Of a stretch of DNA of 38,984 nucleotides, positions 33,475-38,984 are shown one piece after another (position 1 is the first letter of the stretch; each line of letters begins with the position of its first letter). Source of the stretch: Helicobacteraceae bacterium (GTDB lineage Bacteria; Campylobacterota; Campylobacteria; Campylobacterales; Sulfurimonadaceae); assembly GCA_021163845.1 (NCBI GenBank), contig JAGGTH010000031.1, forward strand, positions 1 to 38,984. Direction: 5' to 3'. The notes below the pieces were generated by a model, which saw nothing but the letters and a program-made list of their open reading frames with translations, was not told the origin of the DNA and searched no databases. The position numbers and the translations under genes were made by a program.

Positions 33475-35439
33475 ATGAAAAGAATCATTCCATTATCACT
33501 CATAACTCTTACTTATTTAGGGGCAAATGAAATCACTCTCGAGCAGATCGGTGTGGAAGCAAGTGCACTTACAGAGGTAAGCCAAAACGCGAAAACTTCA
33601 GCAGATATCGCAGAAGCGCTAAGCAAATCAGTACCAAGTATCGATATGAGCCGCCGTAGCGGTATTGCAAACGATATCTTTATCCGTGGACAAAAACGTG
33701 ACAATATCTCTATAGAGATAGACGGTACAAAAGTATGTGGTGCATGTCCAAACAGAATGGATCCACCAGTTTCTCACGTACTCGCAAGCCAGATCGAAGA
33801 TATCAAAGTGATCGAAGGCCCGTATGATGTAGAGACTTTTGGTACTATGAGCGGCGGGCTGAAGATCAAAACAAAACAGCCAAGCGCTACACCTACAGGG
33901 GAGCTTAACTTTGGTTTTGGAAGCTGGGGCTATAATAAAGTAGGCACGACTCTTAGCGGTGGAAACGACACAGTGCGTGTGCTGCTAAGTGCTTCGACTG
34001 AGAGTAGTGATCAGTATGAGGATGGAGATGGAAATACGCTTGCAGAGCAAACAAAGCTCAATGCACCTGCAGGGAATCAGTATCAACCACAATATGAAGA
34101 TATGAAAGCGTATCAGAAAAAAAGTGTCAATGCAAAAATGTTTGTCAATGTCACCCAAGATCAAGAACTACAACTCTCTTTTACACAAAATAAGTCAGAT
34201 GACATTTTGTATGCGAACTCAGCAATGGATGCGATCTATGATGATTCAGACATCTATAGCATTGCATATAATATTAAAGATATGACAGAGTCTTATAAAA
34301 ACGTCAACTTACAGTATTATTACTCCAGAGTTGTGCACCCAATGAGTACAGAATATAGAAAAGTAGCTCTAATGGATCCTACAAAAAATACGACCGCCCA
34401 ACTAAAGACAACGATGCAGGGTGTAAAACTTAAAAATGATTTTGATTTTGATGGACTCAAACTCCTTATAGGGCTTGATGGAAGTAAAAGAACTTGGGAT
34501 GGTTTTTATAAAAACAATGTCAGTGGTATGGTTATGCCTGTTGCAAGTATTGATAACGCTACAACAAAAAATATGGCACTCTTTACAAAACTAGAAAAGT
34601 CATTTGGGGGCTTAGATCTCTCTTTTGGCGCGCGCTATGATACTACGAAGATCACGAATGAAGCTACCCACAACGAACCAGATTACAATAGCCTTAGTGC
34701 AAATCTTTTAACTACATACAATCTCTCTCAAACGAATAAAATCTTTTTAGGTTTTGGTCAAGCGTACCGTGTACCAGATGGGAGAGAACTCTATTTTACC
34801 AAAGGTGGAAACCTCAGCGGAAACCCACAACTTGATCAAACAAGAAACCAAGAAATTGATTTAGGATACGAGCTCAAAAACGATTTTATGAAATTTAAAA
34901 TCAAAGGCTTCTATTCTATGCTTGAGAATTATATTTATCTTCAAAAAGGTGGAAGTTTTCAAAATATCGATGCAACTATCTACGGGGCAGAACTTAGCTC
35001 TTCTGTATACGCAACAGATATGCTTAGCATCGATCTTAGTGCATCGTATAAAGTAGGTGAAAAAGATGAAGCACTTGCAGGACAAACCGACAAAGACCTC
35101 GCAGATATCGCACCACTGCGCGGAAAACTTGGGGTAACGTATGAGTACATGACAAACTCTTTAGCATCTTTGGATGTACAATATTCTGACAAGTGGGACA
35201 AATATGACAGTGACAACGGTGAGCAAGCACTCGACTCTTGGACAACACTCAATGCAAAAGTAAAACACGCATTTAACAAGCATATTGATCTTACACTCGG
35301 CGTAAATAATATTATGGATGAGACCTATGCACAATCAAATACCTATGTAGATCTCACCCTTTTAGCAGCAGGTGCTGAAACAATGCTCCTTAACGAACCT
35401 GGTCGCTACGTCTACACAAATTTAGATATTAAATTTTAA
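33475..35439 (+). CDS. TonB-dependent copper receptor (OprC/NosA type)
   Basis: The 654-residue outer-membrane receptor has a signal peptide (MKRIIPLSLITLTYLGA), a plug with SADIAEALSKSVPSIDMSR and KVIEGPYDVETFG, and a 22-strand-type barrel ending in LDIKF. The block KVCGACPNRMDPP has Cys91 and Met95 (C-x3-M), and HPM at His288 and Met290 supplies an H-x-M. This is the copper-site arrangement known from Pseudomonas OprC (C-x3-M and H-x-M). NosA, which supports nitrous oxide reductase assembly, belongs to the same family. Copper uptake is therefore the best call. No TonB gene is nearby. Confidence 0.85.
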   Translation: MKRIIPLSLITLTYLGANEITLEQIGVEASALTEVSQNAKTSADIAEALSKSVPSIDMSRRSGIANDIFIRGQKRDNISIEIDGTKVCGACPNRMDPPVSHVLASQIEDIKVIEGPYDVETFGTMSGGLKIKTKQPSATPTGELNFGFGSWGYNKVGTTLSGGNDTVRVLLSASTESSDQYEDGDGNTLAEQTKLNAPAGNQYQPQYEDMKAYQKKSVNAKMFVNVTQDQELQLSFTQNKSDDILYANSAMDAIYDDSDIYSIAYNIKDMTESYKNVNLQYYYSRVVHPMSTEYRKVALMDPTKNTTAQLKTTMQGVKLKNDFDFDGLKLLIGLDGSKRTWDGFYKNNVSGMVMPVASIDNATTKNMALFTKLEKSFGGLDLSFGARYDTTKITNEATHNEPDYNSLSANLLTTYNLSQTNKIFLGFGQAYRVPDGRELYFTKGGNLSGNPQLDQTRNQEIDLGYELKNDFMKFKIKGFYSMLENYIYLQKGGSFQNIDATIYGAELSSSVYATDMLSIDLSASYKVGEKDEALAGQTDKDLADIAPLRGKLGVTYEYMTNSLASLDVQYSDKWDKYDSDNGEQALDSWTTLNAKVKHAFNKHIDLTLGVNNIMDETYAQSNTYVDLTLLAAGAETMLLNEPGRYVYTNLDIKF

Positions 35440-35495
35440 TCTCCATCTTCCTCTTTCTCCTGTTTCATGTAAGTTTTCTTGCATGGAACATTAAC

Positions 35496-35501
35496 TATAA
35501 T
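35496..35501 (+). promoter_or_regulatory. -10 box of the pentahaem lipoprotein gene
   Basis: TATAAT in TTAACTATAATTG lies 38 bases before the ATG at 35540. It makes the gene a separate unit from the TonB receptor. Confidence 0.6.
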
Positions 35502-35539
35502 TGAAATTAGAACTATTTTAATTAGATCAAAGGATTTTA

Positions 35540-37201
35540 ATGCATTTAAAACCACTCTTTTTGACAACTCTTGTGCTTGTTTTATTTCTTGGTTGTGGCA
35601 ATTCAGATACTCCGCAAGATCAAACATCCTCACAAGATCTCAATATACCTATAACGATAGAAAATCGTGCTTTTACATCCACACATTTCTCAGGCTCAGA
35701 CAACTGTGCAGCTTGTCATAATGGAATTACAGATACTCATGGAGAAGATGTCTCGATAGAGAGTGCTTGGTCGGCAACGATGATGGCAAATTCTGCCAAA
35801 GATCCACTCTGGAAGGCAAAAGTGGTCTCAGAGATCAAACGCAATCCACACCTAGAAGATGTGATCAATGATAAATGTAGCAAGTGCCACGCACCTATGG
35901 CAAACCATGAAGCACGCTCTGCGCAAGAGGAGATCAAGATATTTGATGATGGGTTTTTAAATAGCACAAATCCCCATTATGATGAAACAATGAATGGAGT
36001 GAGCTGTACCCTTTGCCATCAAGTAAAAGAGGTAGCAGAACTAGGAACACTCGCGGGATTTTCAGGCAACTACTCTATCGGATCTGATCGTATTGTTTAT
36101 GGGCAGTATAATAATGTCGCCACCCAACCGATGATAGGACAAGTCAACTACACTCCTCAATTTGGCGCTCATATCAGCCAATCCAAAATGTGTGCGACCT
36201 GCCACAATCTCAAAACTCCTTATGTTAATGCAGATGGTATTGTCTTGAGTGATACGCCTGAGAGTGAGTTTCCTGAACAGATGCCTTACAGTGAATGGGA
36301 GCACAGTGAATTTGCCACTACACAAAGCTGTCAAGATTGTCATATGCAACGTGCCGAAGGTGTGATCATCTCCAACCGACCTACATGGCTCAACACACAA
36401 AGAGGTAACTTTGCAAAGCACACCTTTGTAGGTGGCAATGCCTTGATGCTCGATATATTAAACAACAACAAAACGAGCTTAGGTGTACCAAGTACGACCG
36501 ACTTTAGCAAAACGCTTTCAAAAACAACAGAGATATTAGAGAGTGCCGCAGATATTCATATAGCAAATAATGGGATGATAGAGAATACTCTTTACATTGA
36601 TGTCACTATCTCAAGCAATACAGGGCATAAGCTTCCTACGAGTTTCCCGTCAAGAAGAGCGTTTGTTCATTTTATACTCTACGATACAAATGGCAATATT
36701 CTGTTTGAATCAGGAAAAAGCAACAACGATGGAAGCATAAGCGGTGCAGATGCTGACACAAACATTCATAGCTATGAACCACATTACAACATCATTACAT
36801 CCCAAGATCAAGTACAAATTTATGAAGCTGTGATGCACAATAGTGATAATCAAGTCACCTACACACTCCTCAGGGCCGCAAGCTACGTCAAAGACAACCG
36901 TATCTTACCAAGAGGCTTTGACAAAGCAACTGCACCAAGTGATATCGCAGTTCAAGGTGAAGCACGCAATGATGTGAATTTTGTAGGTGGAAGTGATACG
37001 ATCAGCTATAATATAGACACCACCAACTTCACATCCACGCCTGCGCGCGTAGAAGTTGCACTTCGCTACCAAACACTTAGCTATCCATTTGCCCAAGATC
37101 TTTTTAGCGAAGAGACAAATGAATCAATGAGCTTTGAAGGTATGTATGATGCTTCGCAAATGAAGACGAGTACCATTACATCCCAAGCTCTTGAGCTCTA
37201 A
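35540..37201 (+). CDS. Pentahaem c-type cytochrome lipoprotein
   Basis: The 553-residue protein has a lipobox LFLGC (Cys19) and five CxxCH motifs: CAACH, CSKCH, CTLCH, CATCH and CQDCH, all before residue 275. The C-terminal half is beta-rich. A SNTGHKLPTSFPSRRAF block matches HNIPSGFGSREL in the pentahaem cytochrome at 22256, so the two share architecture. The lipobox suggests a membrane-anchored electron carrier on the periplasmic side or cell surface. It has an AAAGGA ribosome-binding site and its own promoter downstream of the copper receptor. The last codons form part of a direct repeat found again beyond the toxin-antitoxin pair. Confidence 0.85.
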   Translation: MHLKPLFLTTLVLVLFLGCGNSDTPQDQTSSQDLNIPITIENRAFTSTHFSGSDNCAACHNGITDTHGEDVSIESAWSATMMANSAKDPLWKAKVVSEIKRNPHLEDVINDKCSKCHAPMANHEARSAQEEIKIFDDGFLNSTNPHYDETMNGVSCTLCHQVKEVAELGTLAGFSGNYSIGSDRIVYGQYNNVATQPMIGQVNYTPQFGAHISQSKMCATCHNLKTPYVNADGIVLSDTPESEFPEQMPYSEWEHSEFATTQSCQDCHMQRAEGVIISNRPTWLNTQRGNFAKHTFVGGNALMLDILNNNKTSLGVPSTTDFSKTLSKTTEILESAADIHIANNGMIENTLYIDVTISSNTGHKLPTSFPSRRAFVHFILYDTNGNILFESGKSNNDGSISGADADTNIHSYEPHYNIITSQDQVQIYEAVMHNSDNQVTYTLLRAASYVKDNRILPRGFDKATAPSDIAVQGEARNDVNFVGGSDTISYNIDTTNFTSTPARVEVALRYQTLSYPFAQDLFSEETNESMSFEGMYDASQMKTSTITSQALEL

Positions 37202-37203
37202 AA
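37180..37203 (+). repeat. 24-base direct repeat, left copy
   Basis: This stretch spans the cytochrome C-terminal codons and stop. It recurs at 37888-37911 with 22 of 24 positions identical. The core is AAGCTCTTGAGCT. The copies bracket the toxin-antitoxin pair. Confidence 0.6.
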
Positions 37204-37213
37204 AGCTTCGGAT

Positions 37214-37231
37214 GTACGGCTTTTGCCGTAC
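37214..37231. terminator. Hairpin between the cytochrome and mazF ends
   Basis: GTACGGC (37214-37220) pairs with GCCGTAC (37225-37231) around TTTT. It lies directly before the mazF stop codon, between convergent genes, and lacks a strong T run on the plus strand. Confidence 0.5.
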
Positions 37232-37570
37232 CTAGCTCAAAATTTCACACAGTGAGTTTTGTACTATTTGCAACTCATTTTGCGTAAGTGTTGCTATTTT
37301 TTCTTTGATTCTTGTTTTACTCAGCGCTCTTATTTCATAGATACAAGCATCACTATTTTGCTGCAGTTTTTCTCGCTGTGCTATATGCAATCTATAAGGT
37401 AAGGCATCTTTTTCTATAAGTGATGAGAGCGGTATTACAATCACTGTACTCAAAATCTCCATCTCATCTTGAGTACTCATCAAAATAGCTGGACGAAGCT
37501 TGCCCATCTCTCCCCCTTTTGCAGGGTTGAAATTTACAAGGCAAATATCACCTCTACACAAGTCCGTCAT
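37232..37570 (-). CDS. MazF/PemK-type toxin
   Basis: The protein of 112 residues from the ATG at 37570 matches the MazF fold of mRNA interferases: RGDICLVNFNPAKGGEMGKLRPAILMS, then VIVIPLSS and the IYEIRALSKTRI block. Toxins of this type cleave RNA at short sequences when the antitoxin is lost. The ATG at 37570 is preferred over a GTG two codons earlier because AAGGA lies 7 bases upstream. It overlaps the antitoxin gene by 17 bases in the usual antitoxin-first order. Confidence 0.86.
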   Translation of the reverse strand: MTDLCRGDICLVNFNPAKGGEMGKLRPAILMSTQDEMEILSTVIVIPLSSLIEKDALPYRLHIAQREKLQQNSDACIYEIRALSKTRIKEKIATLTQNELQIVQNSLCEILS

Positions 37571-37805
37571 TTTCACTTCCTTGCTCTATAGGATCATCTT
37601 TTTGTGCTTTTGCAACCCTTTGTAAAAGCTTTTGTTTTTTCTTTTTTTCAATGGTTTTTATAAATTCTTCAAACTCTTTGTGAAAATATTTAGGCACAAA
37701 ATAACCAATCTCCTCTTTTTTTCTCCCATCAAAAATATGCAAGATCTCTTGTGTGTCAAAAAAACTTGTAGACTTTCTAAGGTTTGCTAATGTCGTATTA
37801 ATCAT
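37554..37805 (-). CDS. Antitoxin of the MazF-type toxin
   Basis: The 83-residue protein has an N-terminal part with STSFFDTQEILHIFDGRKKEEIGYFVPKYF and a highly charged C-terminal tail (KKKKQKLLQR, then acidic QGSENDGLV). I recognise no DNA-binding family, but size, position before the toxin and overlap indicate the antitoxin. It has an AAAGGA ribosome-binding site. It is likely autoregulatory, as in other pairs, which is inference. Confidence 0.72.
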   Translation of the reverse strand: MINTTLANLRKSTSFFDTQEILHIFDGRKKEEIGYFVPKYFHKEFEEFIKTIEKKKKQKLLQRVAKAQKDDPIEQGSENDGLV

Positions 37806-37887
37806 GCGTATCCTTTTTACATATTAATTTTACAAATTATTTTATCATTTAGAATTTTTCTTGTCAAATAACATCTCTCATTTTAGG

Positions 37888-37911
37888 ATCCTAAGCTCTT
37901 GAGCTTTAAAA
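37888..37911 (+). repeat. 24-base direct repeat, right copy
   Basis: This copy differs from 37180-37203 at two positions. In the cytochrome frame it would read Ser-stop-Ala-Leu-Glu-Leu-stop, so it looks like a decayed copy of the gene end. It lies in the non-coding gap (37806-37963) between the antitoxin and ispG. Confidence 0.55.
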
Positions 37912-37951
37912 CTTGTATCAATACCAAAGCACTTTTTTATCCCTTTGTCGC

Positions 37952-37957
37952 TAAAAT
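37952..37957 (+). promoter_or_regulatory. -10 box of ispG, leaderless type
   Basis: Plus strand reads GCTAAAATCCTTTTATG: TAAAAT, 6 bases, ATG. No ribosome-binding site is present between. Confidence 0.5.
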
Positions 37958-37963
37958 CCTTTT

Positions 37964-38984
37964 ATGATAAAAAGATACCCAAGCAAAAAAATATATGTCG
38001 GAAATGTGGCTGTGGGCGGTGATGCGCCGATCTCTGTGCAGTCGATGACCTACTCACAGACTTCGGATGTAGAGGCGACTGTAGAGCAGATCAATCGCTT
38101 GCATTTTGCGGGCTGTGATATTGTGCGTGTGGCGGTGCCTGATATGGAGGACGCACTTGCACTCAAAGAGATCAAAGAGCGTATCTCCTTGCCACTTATT
38201 GCCGATATCCATTTCAACCACAAGCTCGCACTTGTTGCAGCAGAGGTGGTGGATTGTATCCGTATCAATCCTGGCAATATCGGCTCGAAGCAAAAAGTCG
38301 CAGAGGTGGTCAAAGCGTGCCAAGCACGTAATATCCCTATCCGCATCGGGGTCAATGCTGGCAGCTTAGAAAAAGAGTTTGAGAACAAATACGGACAAAG
38401 TGCCGAGGGGATGGTTGCTTCTGCTGAGTACAACATCAAGTACCTTGAAGATCTCGGCTTTAGCGATATTAAGGTCTCTCTCAAAGCTTCGGATGTACAA
38501 AGAACGGTCGATGCGTATCGTCTCTTACGCCCAAAAAACAACTACCCTTTTCACCTCGGTGTCACAGAAGCGGGAACACTCTTTCATGCAACGGTCAAAA
38601 GCTCTATCGGACTTGGTGCGCTTTTACTCGATGGGATCGGTGATACGCTTCGTGTAAGTATCACAGGTGAGCTCGAAGAGGAGATCAAAGTGGGTCGCGC
38701 TATCCTCAAAGACAGCGGTGCGGCAAAAGATGGTCTCAATATCATCTCATGTCCTACTTGTGGGCGCATTGAAGCAGATCTTGTAAGTGCCGTGAGCGAA
38801 ATAGAAAAACGCACAGCCCATATCAAAGCCCCACTCAATGTCTCCGTGATGGGATGTGTGGTCAACGCCATCGGTGAAGCGGCACACGCAGACGTGGCTA
38901 TCGCCTATGGCAAAGGCAAAGGTCTCGTGATGGTCAAAGGTGAGGTGGTCGCAAATCTCAATGAAGATGAACTCGTGGATCGCT
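37964..38984 (+). CDS. ispG: 4-hydroxy-3-methylbut-2-enyl diphosphate synthase, 3' end outside the window
   Basis: The ORF stays open to the window edge (340 codons). It starts [19 protein letters not shown] and has the IspG block [15 protein letters not shown]. The DIHFN motif and RINPGNIG of the TIM barrel are present. The iron-sulfur cysteines are the two in SCPTCGR and the one in VSVMGCVVN. The enzyme makes HMBPP from MEcPP in the non-mevalonate isoprenoid pathway. E. coli IspG has 372 residues, so only about 10-20 residues are missing. Confidence 0.92.
   Translation, partial: MIKRYPSKKIYVGNVAVGGDAPISVQSMTYSQTSDVEATVEQINRLHFAGCDIVRVAVPDMEDALALKEIKERISLPLIADIHFNHKLALVAAEVVDCIRINPGNIGSKQKVAEVVKACQARNIPIRIGVNAGSLEKEFENKYGQSAEGMVASAEYNIKYLEDLGFSDIKVSLKASDVQRTVDAYRLLRPKNNYPFHLGVTEAGTLFHATVKSSIGLGALLLDGIGDTLRVSITGELEEEIKVGRAILKDSGAAKDGLNIISCPTCGRIEADLVSAVSEIEKRTAHIKAPLNVSVMGCVVNAIGEAAHADVAIAYGKGKGLVMVKGEVVANLNEDELVDR

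Noticed and set aside
1-38984. CRISPR arrays, tRNA or rRNA genes, insertion sequences, prophage
   Set aside because: I saw no regularly spaced repeats, cloverleaf candidates, transposase or phage-type reading frames. The gaps are mostly shorter than 200 bases.

Overview
The window looks like chromosomal DNA from an AT-rich Campylobacterota (epsilonproteobacterium), most like a free-living Sulfurimonas-type organism. The reasons are the futalosine-pathway gene mqnC, a FliW flagellar factor, LPP20-type lipoproteins, a HemJ-type haem enzyme, an HP0049-like agmatine deiminase, multihaem cytochromes, and many near-perfect TATAAT -10 boxes without an obvious -35 box. The genus is inference. I see no rRNA, tRNA, CRISPR array, transposase or prophage.

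Layout. 1-600: a tiny lipoprotein ORF (minus strand) and fliW. 640-6420: a tightly overlapping four-gene cluster for a surface fibre, made of a 1240-residue exported MshQ-like protein, two prepilins and a GspK/PilX-like minor pilin. 6480-7016: long-form hpf. 7116-13367: a compact seven-gene minus-strand operon, kdsA-ribH-nusB-DUF302-mqnC-M16-recG. 13434-18192: a DMT permease, a His-rich NifX-like protein, a DjlA-like co-chaperone, a phosphoribosyltransferase and three LPP20-type lipoproteins. 18293-25409: der, hemJ, an outer-membrane protein, a short second hpf, trpS, a pentahaem cytochrome, argF and hemB. 25477-31051: ribA, a large predicted outer-membrane metallopeptidase, a divergent CZB/PAS sensory pair, rsmG and two small genes. 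31175-33391: alr and an agmatine deiminase gene that diverge from 16 bases, then a 47-residue membrane protein. 33475-37201: a copper-type TonB receptor (OprC/NosA-like) and a pentahaem lipoprotein. 37232-37805: a mazEF-type toxin-antitoxin pair. 37964-end: ispG, cut by the window edge.

How the genes work together. Most of the window is housekeeping: riboflavin (ribH, ribA), haem (hemB, hemJ), menaquinone (mqnC), Kdo for LPS (kdsA), isoprenoids (ispG), cell wall (alr), arginine and polyamines (argF, aguA), and ribosome biogenesis or hibernation (der, rsmG, nusB, two hpf). The accessory parts are the fibre cluster, the LPP20 lipoproteins, the metallopeptidase, the copper receptor with its cytochrome, and the toxin-antitoxin pair.

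The signals most worth a second look are: (1) a 7-mer, GGATGTA, counted by eye about 31 times on both strands, several times the composition expectation, often in the longer form AGCTT(C/G)GGATGTA and once as an inverted pair at a gene end, which resembles an uptake-sequence or methylation-site signature; (2) at least five genes whose -10 box lies only 6-7 bases before the start codon, predicting leaderless mRNAs; (3) a 24-base imperfect direct repeat flanking the toxin-antitoxin pair; (4) a two-module palindromic repeat at two convergent gene ends; (5) a three-part peptidase/propeller/barrel protein.
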